Assembly: GCA_963576475.1 (NCBI GenBank)
Contig: OY754990.1
Coordinates: forward strand, 18,008,653 to 18,072,652
Length of the DNA stretch: 64,000 nt
Direction of reading: 5' to 3'
DNA from: Molanna angustata
Lineage: Eukaryota; Arthropoda; Insecta; Trichoptera; Molannidae
Of this stretch, positions 52,729 to 64,000 are shown in pieces; within the stretch, counting starts at the first letter, position 1; each line of letters begins with the position of its first letter. A program made the position numbers and the translations under genes. The notes beneath the pieces are model-generated. The model worked only from the letters and a program-made list of their open reading frames with translations. It did no database searches and was not told the origin of the DNA.

Positions 52729-54234
52729 ATGGCTGATAACATTAAAGCAAGGATGTTAAATGCTATTTCTAGAATTAGGAATACATATGAATTAAGAGAT
52801 CTGTGTGAAAAAGGAAATATTGAACAAGATGAAATATTTTTAGCTAGATGTCAGCGAGTTGACGAATGGTATAAATTGGTCAATGAATTAAGTGACAGCT
52901 TGATTGGAATATATACTGATACCAAATGTGATACAGCATTAAAGGAATTGAGTGAAATAATTCAGAAATGTGACATTATGTATTTTGAAATAATGAGAAT
53001 TAAAAATCGTTTATCTAATGGTGTGAAAATAAATGCAACTGATGTATGTAATAAAATTCAGAGAGCTCCTATAATAAATTTACCTGTTTTTGATTCCAAC
53101 GTCGAAAATTGGAATTCGTTTCATGACATGTTTGTGTCATTGATTCATGATAATATTGGATATACAGACATAGAAAAATTTCATTATTTGCGAACGTCCA
53201 TAAAGGGATTTGCATCAACATTTGTTAATTTACCACTGATTAGTGATAATTATAATATTGCTTGGAGTACATTGTGTGGACATTATACTAATACAAGATT
53301 ACAATTTGAATATTACATGAATAAAATGTTTCAATGCAAATCTTTAGTTGGTGAAAATGTAGGGCAATTAAGCGAATTATATCACACATTTAATGAAAAT
53401 ATATTAGCTCTGTCAAATGTGAAATGTGAAAAAATGTTAGATCAGGTATGGGGATTTATATTTATTAATAAATTGGATGAATCTACACGTCGAATAGTGG
53501 AAAGTAGATTAGATATTCAGGAAATTCCTTCAATAAATAGAATATTTGAAATAATTCGAAGTCAATTGCAAGTATTAAAATTTTCACGTCAGAGTAATTC
53601 ACAAGTAAAGCGTAATAATTATAATCATAAATCAGACAAAGGGTTTGTAGGTAATATTCGCCAACTTGAATGCTATATGTGTAAGGGTAGTCATACGATA
53701 CACAATTGTGACACATTTATTAATAAAACTGTATCAGAGAGAAAGGATATTGTCTCTAAATTGAAATTATGTTTTTGTTGTTTTGGAAAACATCTGATAA
53801 AGGATTGTAAGTCTAACAAAAAGTGTCAAACTTGTGATAGGAAACATAATGTTTTATTGCATACTGATAATTCATCGGTAGTAGGTATCTGCCATAAAGG
53901 GATTCGGGGTAATGAATCTATTGGTCAAGTGATATTAGGAACAATTATAGGATATGTCCAGGGAAAAGATGGGCAATTTTATAAGGCCAAGTGTTTAGTT
54001 GATTCTGGAAGTCAGGTTACTTTGATGTCTGGGAAGTTTTGTAAGAATATAGGATTCTATACAAAAGGGCATTCTGTATCATTGACAACGCTGTCTTCTA
54101 CTAATATTAATGTAAAGGGTTCTATGCAATTTTGTTTATTTAATAATAAATATAACAAGTCGCTATTTGTGAAGAGGATGCGCTTCCATCAAACTTGCCT
54201 AGGAGAGATTTATCTCATCAGTGTAGAGTTTTGA
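52729..54234 (+). CDS. BEL/Pao gag and start of protease
   Basis: ATG at 52729; about 500 codons. Residues about 120-290 (FDSNVENWNSFHDMFVSLIH, FHYLRTSIKGFA, WSTLCGHYTN) match the DUF1759 gag region of Pao-type elements. Zinc knuckles follow: CYMCKGSHTIHNC (about 319), then CFCCFGKHLIKDC and CQTCDRKHNVLLH. The protease active site LVDSGSQVTL is near residue 424. The frame leaves the protease homology near 54170 and stops at 54234, while the homologous reading continues in the next frame. This is a break, not a normal terminus. Confidence 0.85.
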   Translation: MADNIKARMLNAISRIRNTYELRDLCEKGNIEQDEIFLARCQRVDEWYKLVNELSDSLIGIYTDTKCDTALKELSEIIQKCDIMYFEIMRIKNRLSNGVKINATDVCNKIQRAPIINLPVFDSNVENWNSFHDMFVSLIHDNIGYTDIEKFHYLRTSIKGFASTFVNLPLISDNYNIAWSTLCGHYTNTRLQFEYYMNKMFQCKSLVGENVGQLSELYHTFNENILALSNVKCEKMLDQVWGFIFINKLDESTRRIVESRLDIQEIPSINRIFEIIRSQLQVLKFSRQSNSQVKRNNYNHKSDKGFVGNIRQLECYMCKGSHTIHNCDTFINKTVSERKDIVSKLKLCFCCFGKHLIKDCKSNKKCQTCDRKHNVLLHTDNSSVVGICHKGIRGNESIGQVILGTIIGYVQGKDGQFYKAKCLVDSGSQVTLMSGKFCKNIGFYTKGHSVSLTTLSSTNINVKGSMQFCLFNNKYNKSLFVKRMRFHQTCLGEIYLISVEF

Positions 54235-57047
54235 CTCAAGATTTAGAATTGGCAGATAATGAATTTTGGAAAAGCAGTAATATTGATATATTATTAGGTG
54301 CTGACATGTATGGAAAATTGTTTACAGGAAATTGTAAAAAATTATCAGAAGATTTATATGCATTTGAGACCATATTTGGGTTTGTAATTTTAGGTCAAGA
54401 TTTTGTACATGATAACAATGAGTTGTTAACATGTTTTGTATCATCTGATGTGTTAGATGAAAAATTAAAAGGGTTTTGGGAAATAGAAGAGGTAAACACA
54501 GTATCAAGTAGTAGGAAAATGTCACATTCGGATGAGGAATGTGTTCAGTTATACAATGATTTACATTATCGTAATGACGACGGTAGATTTGTAGTACCGC
54601 TCTTATTAAAAAAAGATATTCACGTACCATGTGTTGGTACTTTTGGTTTTGCTCTTAAAAGATTAACTAATATGGAAAGAAAATTTTGTAATAATTTGGA
54701 AATTAAACTTGAATATGCAAAGTTCATGAAGGAATATGAGATGTTAGGACACATGAAAGAAGTTCCTTTACAAGGCGATCCAAATGTATATTATATTCCT
54801 CATCACTGTGTTCTGAAACCTGATAGTTTATCTACTAAATTGAGAGTTGTTTTTGATGGCAGTTCTAATACGAACGCAACTGGTGCATTAAACAAATATT
54901 TACATGTAGGTCCAAAGTTGCAAAAGGATATAATCGAATTATTGTTAAAGTTTAGAATCTATAAAATCGGGTTTTCTGCTGACATAACTAAAATGTATAG
55001 ACAAATATCTATCAGGCAAGAAGATAGAAGATATCAGCATGTATTGTGGCGAGAAGATCCGTCACAACCTGTCAAAGAATATGAGTTATGCACTGTGACA
55101 TATTGTTTAGGAAGCTCACCCTATAATGCAATTCAAACAATAAATCAGTTAGCTTTGGATGAAAGTGATAAATACCCATTAGGTGCTAAAGCTCTTCGTG
55201 ATAGTACATATGTAGATGATATTATATGCGGTGATCATAATATTGAAGATGCTATTATTTTACGAGATCAGTTGATTACTATTTTACGAAGTGGTTGTTT
55301 TGAATTGTCAAAATGGGCAACTAACTGTCCTGAATTTATTCAAGATTTTAATAAATCTGATAGCAGTGTGATCTGTTTTGCTGAAGACAGTAATCATATT
55401 AAATTATTAGGAATTAAATGGGATTTTGTGAATGATGTTTTTAGTTATCAGGTTAAGAAAATTGATATTAAATATACAAAGCGTATGATTCTATCGGTCG
55501 TTTCATCTATATATGACCCTGTAGGATGGATCACTCCGTTTACATTTTTATTGAAAAGTTTCATTCAAAATTTGTGGAAAATGAAATTGCGATGGGATGA
55601 TATTATTCCAGAATCCACGAAAGTCCAGTGGAATAAAATAGTTGATCAAATGTCTTTATTAGAGGAATTTAAATTGAATAGGTTTTTTGGAACTAGCGTT
55701 GATAGTCAGTGTTATTTAGTTGGCTTTTCTGACGCCTCTAATGACGGATATAGCGCTGTTTGTTATTTGGTTACTGAGGATAGTAAACAAATATCTCTGG
55801 TGACCGCTAAGTCTAAGGTTGCTCCAATTAAGATGCAAACGATACCACGCTTGGAGCTCTGTGGTGCATTATTATTATCAAAATTAATTAAATATACTTT
55901 ATCTGTATTTCAAGATGCAATTATTATAAAGGATGTATATATGTACACAGATTCTAGTATTGTTTTGTCGTGGCTTAAAACACCATCATATCTATTAAAA
56001 TTATTTGTTGCAAATCGAATAGAACGTATTTGGGAAAACGTGCCTCATGGAAAATGGTTTCATGTGAGATCTCAATGTAATCCAGCAGATTGTGCATCTA
56101 GAGGATTATATCCAGAAGAATTAGTTGGTCATACGTTGTGGATAAACGGTCCAGAGTGGCTGTTAGAACCTGTTGACAGATGGCCACGGTGCGATGATTA
56201 TATTGTACCTGCGCAATTGCCAGAATATAAAGGGTTAGTTAATCAATCTAATGCTTTAATTTTAGAAGATAAAGATAGATTAGGATTGTATAACATAACT
56301 AATAAATATACAAAGTTAACACGTGTAGTAGCTTGGATTTTAAGGTTTAAAAATAATTGTCTGTTGAATGTTAATAATCGCACTAAAGGAGATTTGTGTA
56401 ATAGGGAAATGGAAATTAGTTTACAAGCAATTATAAAATATGATCAGAGTTTACATTTTATGAAGGATATTAGTATGTTAAAATACAAAAATCAATGCGA
56501 TAATCCTCAACTGCAGAAGTTGAATTGTTTTATAGATAAACAGGGACTTGTCAGAGTGGGCGGAAGAATTAGATATTCTGCACTACCCGATAAAATGAAA
56601 TTTCCAATATTGTTGCATAAGCATAGTGAGTTTGGAAAATTATTGATAAATTATTTTCATATATCATATTTTCATGTGGGTCTCAGATCACTGCAACATT
56701 TAATACAACGGAAATATTGGATTGTTTCAGCGAGAAATAGAATTAAGTCTGTTTTGTCAAAGTGTCTTGTGTGTAAGCGATTTAGTGCTTCACCAGTGCA
56801 GCCAATAATGGCTGACTTGCCAGCTATTCGGGTTACTCGTCATCGACCATTCATAAACGTATCAATTGACTTAGGCGGGCCGTTTATTTTGAAGGAAAAT
56901 AAACGTCGCAATTCGAAAACGTATAAGGCATACTTTTGTGTTTTCGTATGTATGACTACAAAGGCCATACATATTGAAATTGTCAATGAATTATCTACTA
57001 GTGCATTTATTGCTTGCTTAGAGAGATTTGTATCTCGACGTGGTTAA
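54172..57047 (+). CDS. BEL/Pao pol: protease end, reverse transcriptase, RNase H, integrase start
   Basis: No ATG at its beginning; it is the continuation of the upstream frame after a frame change. Landmarks: IDILLGADMYG (protease-RT join), GFSADITKMYRQISI (RT motif A Asp, near 54980), STYVDDIICG (catalytic YVDD, near 55205), VGFSDASNDGYSAV (RNase H Asp, near 55725), the H-H-C-C integrase zinc site from 56658 to 56780 (CLVCKRF), and NVSIDLGGPF (first integrase Asp, near 56866). The stop at 57045-57047 interrupts the integrase core just before the second Asp. Confidence 0.88.
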
Positions 57048-57761
57048 TGTACTACAGTATATAGCGATTGCGGAACAAATTTGGTTGGCACACGTAAATA
57101 TTTGACTGGAGTTTTTAAATTTTATAATGACTGTATCCAGGATACAGATTTTCGAAATTTCTGTCTCGAAAAATGCATCGATTGGCATTTGAATCCTCCT
57201 AAAGGTCCACATTTTGGTGGCCTACATGAGATCAACGTAAGATCTATAAAGTATCACTTAAAGCGAGTTGTTGGCAACCAAGTGATGACTTATGAGGAAT
57301 TTAATACAGTATTAATTAAGATCGAGGCGGTAGTGAATTCCAGACCACTTGTTCCAATGTGTAATGATATTGACAGCGTAGATGCCTTAACGCCAGCTCA
57401 CTTTATTATAAGTGAGGTATTGGTTGGTATTCCAGAGTATGACGTCACAGATATTAAATTGAATAGGTTAGATAGATGGCAGATGATCACAAGAATGTAT
57501 CAGGATTTTTGGAAACGTTGGAGTGTGGAATACCTCACTTCACTTCAACAGCGTAAAAAGTGGTTCACTTCAGTGCCTAATATACAGGTGGGAGATTTAG
57601 TGTTAGTGAAAGAAGAAAGGTTACATCCTTTACAATGGAAATTGTGAAGAATTGTGGCTACCATGCCAGGAAAGGATAATATTGTACGGGTGGTAAAAGT
57701 TAAGACAAAAGAGGTAATATTTGTTCGACCTGTTGTGAAAATATGTCCCTTAGATGTTTAA
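57048..57761 (+). pseudogene. BEL/Pao integrase C-terminal part, after a premature stop
   Basis: Same frame as the preceding pol. YSDCGTNLVG gives the second catalytic Asp and GGLHEINVRSIKYHL the Glu of the D,D,E triad. EAVVNSRPL, DALTPAHFI and GDLVLVKEE are the typical C-terminal integrase phrases. A second stop at 57645-57647 cuts the last 40 residues, which end naturally at TAA 57759-57761. Confidence 0.8.
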
Positions 57762-58099
57762 TAGAAATAGTTAAGAATAATGTTAGTCTTATAGTTTTAG
57801 TTGGTTATTATAACAATTAAGTTAAATGTGTTTTCGTTATGACAGAAAGGTCTGTCTATTGTTTTCATTGATATAGTCTGTGAACTATCTTTTTGAATTT
57901 TTTTTAATGTGATTTTGTTGTGGATAGTATGTTATTGAATTTTTTTTGTGTGTTTGTAATTTCATGAATTGGACAATGTGGAGTTTTATTTTGTGATGGC
58001 TGCATTAGTGATATGAGTTTGTTAAAAGTTAATTTTGTTTGTGGCCACCGTGATATGTACAATTCGTCAAATTTTGTTTAAAATTTGAGTGGGCGGTTA

Positions 58100-58361
58100 T
58101 GTAGAAGCATATTTCCTTTAAATCCCTTCCATGCCATTGTCCCCTCACCGATGTATGAGAATTGTCACTTGTCAAAATAATTTTGGGTGACAATAAGTGT
58201 CAAGAAAGAAATTAACCAGTACAAGTTTGAAGACCACTGCGTGTGGATGTGTGCACAGAAAAAATAATCAGTGAACCAGGAGTATAGAAGCATCGGTGAG
58301 ATAGTTTAAAAATACAGTCCACTACCTACCATCTAATACCCATCACCTGATGTTTTCTACA
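58100..58361 (+). repeat. BEL/Pao 3' LTR
   Basis: Same ends as the 5' LTR; preceded by GAGTGGGCGG, a weak polypurine tract. The terminal region differs from the 5' LTR by a 2-bp gap near CATCTAATACCC. Confidence 0.85.
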
Positions 58362-58637
58362 CGAATCTTGTCTTAATACTGTCGATTCATTCAGAGAATT
58401 GAATTCTCATGAACGGATCAACAGTTGGACAAATCTTGTATCGTTATTAATTCATAATTCAATTGGACCCGGTTCAGAGTCTTATTCCACTTTCAACTGA
58501 AACTACCTATAATATTTATAAAAAATATTTGAACGCTAATTCATTTGATCTCGATTTTGAGCTCTATTTCACACGATAGCACAATAAGTTTTGTCAAGTT
58601 AGTTGTCATGACAACAGAACAATAAGCGCGGCACGGA

Positions 58638-58832
58638 CCATAATATGTCCTATTCTGATTCGTGACTGAGTACGAAAACGTTTAAATCAACGGACGACCG
58701 TGGATAAAAGGATTTTATCCGAGCGGGGTGATATAATGAGTCCCGTATAAATGCAGTCAACTTTTTGACATTTCTCATATACTAAAATTCAGACGGATAA
58801 ATTTAGACGAATCAGAATAGGACATAATGTAT
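58638..58832. mobile_element. Foldback/MITE element with about 24-bp inverted ends
   Basis: ATAATATGTCCTATTCTGAT-TCGT (58640-58663) is inverted at 58807-58830 (ACGAATCAGAATAGGACATA-ATGT). An internal hairpin GGATAAAAggaTTTTATCC lies at 58703-58721. Confidence 0.65.
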
Positions 58833-59028
58833 GCCCACCACACGATCGTTCTATCAAACTCTAGCTTTTCGACATTCAATATTTTTACTCTCCACACTAT
58901 GGAATAGGGGAGAGTCATGATTTCGCAAAATTTAAGCGTATTTTTTTTACATCAATTTCTCAATGGGTATCATGTAGAGAATGCACACTATGAGTTTCGT
59001 CGTGATGTGTTTGTGTGTATGGCGTATA

Positions 59029-59084
59029 CGCTGTACGCCGTACGCCGTACGCCGTTCGCCGTACGCCGTACGCCGTACGCCGTA
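59029..59084. repeat. 7-bp tandem repeat GTACGCC
   Basis: Seven to eight consecutive copies with one GTTCGCC variant. GC-rich island in AT-rich DNA. Confidence 0.85.
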
Positions 59085-59094
59085 GCATTTATCT

Positions 59095-59880
59095 TTTTTG
59101 TGTCCTCTCTACAGCCCAAACTATAAGTCTGATCGACTTCATATTAACATCATATGTGTAAAGTGCAAAGACCTAGAGCTGATTAGTTTTCCATAGACAA
59201 CTTTTGATTTCTTCTCTATGAATTCATCATTTCGTTGTTTTTTTTTTTGTGTCCTCTCTGCAGCCCAAACTATAAGTCCGATTGACTTCATATTGATATC
59301 ACATGTGTTAAGTCCATAAACTTAGAGCTGATTAGTTTTCCATAGACAACGGTTCATTTTTTCCCAATGTTTCTTTATGATTTCATCTATTAAAACTGAA
59401 AAAATGCTCTCACGACCTGGAAATTAGAGATATTTTAATTTGGTTTCAACTATTTATACAACACCAAGAATCTTCATAAAATTGTATTCAAAGTTGGTCA
59501 ATGTTAAAAGAAAAATATTCAACGGTTTCAAAAATTATATTTTATTTAATGGATATTTGTATGAAACTTATATGTAACAAGAGAATTTTTTTATATTTGG
59601 CAATGATCAGTTCATTGATTTCATATTGATAGAAGAATATTAATAGCTTGAACTTAGAACTGATTAGCTTTTCATAGATATCATATAATTTCTTCATATG
59701 ATATCACGTGTAAACATTGTCAAAATGCTCTAACGCTCTTTGAAACAAAATTTATCTGCTTTTTTTAAAATATTTCATACAACATAAGCAGTCTTCACTA
59801 TACTGCATTAATAGTTTGTCTATCTTAACATAAAAATATACTATCGGAAGAAAATTTATATTCCTGGTAGTAACATTTAG
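59095..59880. repeat. Diverged edge monomers of the 313-bp satellite
   Basis: Motifs of the satellite (AGAGCTGATTAGTTTTCCATA, GAAAATGCTCT, ATTTCATACAACA) recur in order but with many differences. Two copies of TTTTTGTGTCCTCTCT(A/G)CAGC-CCAAACTATAAGTC lie at 59093 and 59245. Similarity to the main array rises towards 59880. Confidence 0.65.
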
Positions 59881-62800
59881 TATGAATAAAAATGTAATTA
59901 GATAAATTTCTATGTATGGAAACGTTTAGTAATTTGATTTCATGTTATAATGTAAAGAGCTTGAACATAGAACTGATTAGCTTTCCATAAATAACAAAAA
60001 AAATCTTCATATGATATCACCTGTCAAAATTTGGAAAATGCTCTCGCGTTCTTTAGAACAAAATTTATCTGCTTTTTTTAAAATATTTCATACAACATAA
60101 GCATTCTTCACTATACTGCATTAATAGTTTGTTTATCTTAACATAAAAATATACTATCGGAAGAAAATTTATATTCCTGATAGTAACATTTAGTATGAAT
60201 AATAATGTAATTAGATAAATTTCTATGTATGGAAAAGTTCAGTAATTTGATTTCATGTTATAATGTAAAGAGCTTGAACATAGAACTGATTAGCTTTCCA
60301 TAAATAACAAAAAAAATCTTCATATAATATCACGTGTCAAAATTTTGAAAATGCTCTCGCGTTCTTTAAAACAAAATTTATCTGCTTTTTTTAAAATATT
60401 TCATACAACATAAGCATTCTTCACTATACTGCATTAATATTTTGTTTATCTTAACATAAAAATATACTATCGGAAGAAAATTTATATTCCTGGTAGTAAC
60501 ATTTAGTATGAATAAAAATGTAATTAGATAAATTTATTTGTATGGAAAAGTTCAGTAATTTGATTTCATGTTATAATGTAAAGAGCTTGAACATAGAACT
60601 GATTAGCTTTCCATAAATAACAAAAAAAATCTTCATATGATATCACCTGTCAAAATTTGGAAAATGCTCTCGCGTTCTTTAGAACAAAATTTATCTGCTT
60701 TTTTTAAAATATTTCATACAACATAAGCATTCTACACCATACTGCATTAAAAGTTTGTCTATCTTATCATAAAAATATACTATCGGAAGAAAATTTATAT
60801 TCCTGATAGTAACATTTAGTATGAATAATAATGTAATTAGATAAATTTCTATATATGGAAAAGTTCAGTAATTTGATTTCATGTTATAATGTAAAGAGCT
60901 TGAACATAGAACTGATTAGTTTTCCATAAATAACAAAAAAAATCTTCATATAATATCACGTGTCAAAATTTTGAAAATGCTCTCGCGTTCTTTAAAACAA
61001 AATTTATCTGCTTTTTTTAAAATATTTCATACAACATAAGCATTCTTCACTATACTGCATTAATAGTTTGTTTATCATAACATAAAAATATACTATCGGA
61101 AGAAAATTTATATTCCTGATAGTAACATTTAGTATGAATAAAAATGTAATTAGATAAATTTCTATGTATGGAAACGTGTAGTAATTTGATTTCATGATAT
61201 AATGTAAAGAGCTTGAACATAGAACTGATTAGCTTTCCATAAATAACAAAAAAATTCTTCATATGATATCACCTGTCAAAATTTGAAAAATGCTCTCGCG
61301 TTCTTTAAAACAAAATTTATCTGCTTTTTTTAAAATATTTCATACAACATAAGCATTCTTCACTATACTGCATTAATAGTTTGTCTATCTTAACATAAAA
61401 ATATATTATCGGAAGAAAATTTATATTCCTGATAGTAACATTTAGTATGAATAATAATGTAATTAGATAAATTTCTATGTATGGAAAAGTTCAGTAATTT
61501 GATTTCATGTTAAAATGTAAAGAGCTTGAACATAGAACTGATTAGCTTTCCATAAATAACAAAAAAAATCTTCATATAATATCACGTGTCAAAATTTTGA
61601 AAATGCTCTCGCGTTCTTTAAAACAAAATTTATCTGCTTTTTTTAAAATATTTCATACAACATAAGCATTCTTCACTATACTGCATTAATAGTTTGTTTA
61701 TCTTAACATAAAAATATACTATCGGAAGAAAATTTATATTCCTGATAGTAACATTTAGTATGAATAAAAATGTAATTAGATAAATTTCTATGTATGGAAA
61801 CGTGTAGTAATTTGATTTCATGATATAATGTAAAGAGCTTGAACATAGAACTGATTTGCTTTCCATAAATAACAAAAAAATTCTTCATATGATATCACCT
61901 GTCAAAATTTGAAAAATGCTCTCGCGTTCTTTAAAACAAAATTTATCTGCTTTTTTTAAAATATTTCATACAACATAAGCATTCTTCACTATACTGTATT
62001 AATAGTTTGTCTATCTTAACATAAAAATATACTATCTAAAGAAAATTTATATTCCTGATAGTAACATTTAGTATGAATAATAATGTAATTAGATAAATTT
62101 CTATGTATGGAAAAGTTCAGTAATTTGATTTCATGTTATAATGTAAAGAGCTTGAACATAGAACTGATTAGCTTTCCATAAATAACAAAAAAAATCTTCA
62201 AGTAATATCACGTGTCAAAATTTTGAAAATTCTCTCGCGTTCTTTAAAACAAAATTTATCTGCTTTTTTTAAAATATTTCATACAACATAAGCATTCTTC
62301 ACTATACTGCATTAATATTTTGTTTATCTTAACATAAAAATATACTATCGGAAGAAAATTTATATTCCTGGTAGTAACATTTAGTATGAATAAAAATGTA
62401 ATTAGATAAATTTCTATGTATGGAAAAGTTCAGTAATTTGATTTCATGTTATAATGTAAAGAGCTTGAACATAGAACTGATTAGCTTTCCATAAATAACA
62501 AAAAAAATCTTCATATAATATCACGTGTCAAAATTTTGAAAATGCTCTCGCGTTCTTTAAAACAAAATTTATCTGCTTTTTTTTAAATATTTCATACAAC
62601 ATAAGCATTCTTCACTATACTGCATTAATATTTTGTTTATCTTAACATAAAAATATACTATCGGAAGAAAATTTATATTCCTGGTAGTAACATTTAGTAT
62701 GAATAAAAATGTAATTAGATAAATTTCTATGTATGGAAAAGTTCAGTAATTTGATTTCATGTTATAATGTAAAGAGCTTGAACATAGAACTGATTAGCTT

Positions 62801-64000
62801 TCCATAAATAACAAAAAAAATCTTCATATGATATCACCTGTCAAAATTTGGAAAATGCTCTCGCGTTCTTTAGAACAAAATTTATCTGCTTTTTTTAAAA
62901 TATTTCATACAACATAAGCATTCTACACCATACTGCATTAAAAGTTTGTCTATCTTAACATAAAAATATACTATCGGAAGAAAATTTATATTCCTGGTAG
63001 TAACATTTAGTATGAATAAAAATGTAATTAGATAAATTTCTATGTATGGAAACGTGTAGTAATTTGATTTCATGATATAATGTAAAGAGCTTGAACATAG
63101 AACTGATTAGCTTTCCATAAATAACAAAAAAATTCTTCATATGATATCACCTGTCAAAATTTGAAAAATGCTCTCGCGTTCTTTAAAACAAAATTTATCT
63201 GCTTTTTTTAAAATATTTCATACAACATAAGCATTCTTCACTATACTGCATTAATAGTTTGTCTATCTTAACATAAAAATATACTATCGGAAGAAAATTT
63301 ATATTCCTGATAGTAACATTTAGTATGAATAATAATGTAATTAGATAAATTTCTATGTATGGAAAAGTTCAGTAATTTGGTTTTAATGTTATAATGTTAA
63401 GAGCTTGAACATAGAACTGATTAGCTTTCCATAAATAACAAAAAAAATCTTCATATAATATCACGTGTCAAAATTTTGAAAATGCTCTCGCGTTCTTTAA
63501 AACAAAATTTATCGGCTTTTTTTAAAATATTTCATACAACATAAGCATTCTTCACTATACTGCATTAATAGTTTGTTTATCTTAACATAAAAATATACTA
63601 TCGGAAGAAAATTTATATTCCTGATAGTAACATTTAGTATGAATAAAAATGTAATTAGATAAATTTCTATGTATGGAAACGTGTAGTAATTTGATTTCAT
63701 GATATAATGTAAAGAGCTTGAACATAGAACTGATTAGCTTTCCATAAATAACAAAAAAATTCTTCATATGATATCACCTGTCAAAATTTGAAAAATGCTC
63801 TCGCGTTCTTTAAAACAAAATTTATCTGCTTTTTTTAAAATATTTCATACAACATAAGCATTCTTCACTATACTGCATTAATAGTTTGTCTATCTTAACA
63901 TAAAAATATACTATCGGAAGAAAATTTATATTCCTGGTAGTAACATTTAGTATGAATAAAAATGTAATTAGATAAATTTCTATGTATGGAAAAGTTCAGT
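59881..64000. repeat. 313-bp satellite array, about 13 monomers, dimeric organisation, runs off the window
   Basis: The landmark TATGAATAAAAATG/TATGAATAATAATG occurs at 59881, 60194, 60507, 60820, 61133, 61446, 61759, 62072, 62385, 62698, 63011, 63324, 63637 and 63950: a constant 313-bp period. The first nine monomers alternate AAAAATG and AATAATG, and also CACCTG and CACGTG at the TCAAAATTT site. That gives a 626-bp higher-order unit, which breaks down after 62385. All 60-80 residue frames on the - strand are repeat artefacts. Confidence 0.95.

Larger units (their letters stand above)
52151..58361 (+). mobile_element. BEL/Pao LTR retrotransposon, nearly complete, coding broken
   Basis: Two LTRs (TGTAGA...TCTACA) of 264 and 262 bp differ by about five substitutions and one 2-bp gap. 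They are flanked by the 5-bp duplication CGAAT (52146-52150 and 58362-58366). Between them lie gag with DUF1759-like and zinc-knuckle regions, protease, reverse transcriptase, RNase H and integrase in BEL/Pao order. One frame change (about 54170) and two in-frame stops (57045-57047 and 57645-57647) interrupt the single long reading frame. A few mutations and similar LTRs indicate a fairly recent insertion that is no longer autonomous. Confidence 0.9.
51285..58429 (-). mobile_element. Helitron-like copy E, split by a BEL/Pao element
   Basis: 51285-52150 begins (+ strand) CTAGTTGCATGTAACACATG as in copies A-D and includes the GACAGACACACACGCACAG microsatellite at 52008. 58367-58429 supplies the other end (GAACGGATCAACAGTTGGA). 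The two halves join at the CGAAT target duplication of the LTR element. More diverged than copies A-D, and its flank on the TC side is C. Confidence 0.75.

Noticed and set aside
59881..64000. Repeated 60-80 residue proteins on the - strand, or a CRISPR-like array
   Set aside because: The frames recur only because the 313-bp satellite recurs; there are no unique spacers and the genome is eukaryotic.

Overview
The window looks like a piece of an insect nuclear genome, more likely a moth or related order than anything else. It is AT-rich, has split genes with GT-AG introns, and is dominated by eukaryotic transposons. The insect call rests on a para-type voltage-gated sodium channel paralogue, TAGGTACCTA-rich microsatellites, Helitrons ending in CTAG, a Dong/R4-type retrotransposon in a TAA repeat, and a BEL/Pao element. 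The order is inference only.

Two host genes are visible. On the + strand, two exons (6381-6469 and 8513-9202) encode the polar, tyrosine-containing C-terminal tail of a protein I cannot name. On the - strand, eight exons between 51153 and 33223 encode about 597 residues from domain III S5 to the stop codon of a divergent sodium-channel alpha subunit. It keeps K (domain III) and A (domain IV) of the DEKA selectivity filter and an IFMT inactivation motif. It has lost outer charges from the domain IV S4 helix, and its second visible exon carries a 1-nt frameshift. The upstream exons are not in the window.

Layout. 1-6.3 kb: relics of several non-LTR families, a SINE, nested MITEs and an inverted-repeat element. 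6.3-9.2 kb: the + strand gene tail, with Penelope-like debris in its intron. 9.9-12.1 kb: reverse-transcriptase relics and a CR1/L2-like LINE. 12.5-16.4 kb: a nearly complete Dong/R4-like element between TAA repeats, with a candidate HDV-like ribozyme at its exact 5' end. 16.4-25 kb: LINE relics and AT-rich DNA. 25.5-26.1 kb: a minisatellite built from RFX X-box-like motifs. 26.7-31.1 kb: four head-to-tail Helitron-like copies. 31.5-32.3 kb: an inverted-repeat transposon with an 8-bp target duplication and a nested MITE. 33.2-51.2 kb: the channel gene, whose introns hold LINEs, SINEs, several tandem arrays and decayed copies of one of its own exons. 51.3-58.4 kb: a fifth Helitron split by a nearly complete but broken BEL/Pao LTR element. 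59.1-64.0 kb: the edge and body of a 313-bp satellite that runs off the window.

No prokaryotic system is present. The most unusual items are the decaying sodium-channel paralogue with exon-derived intronic repeats, the ribozyme candidate, the X-box array and the dimeric satellite. All coordinates and translations were read by eye; family names come from motif recognition, not from database searches.
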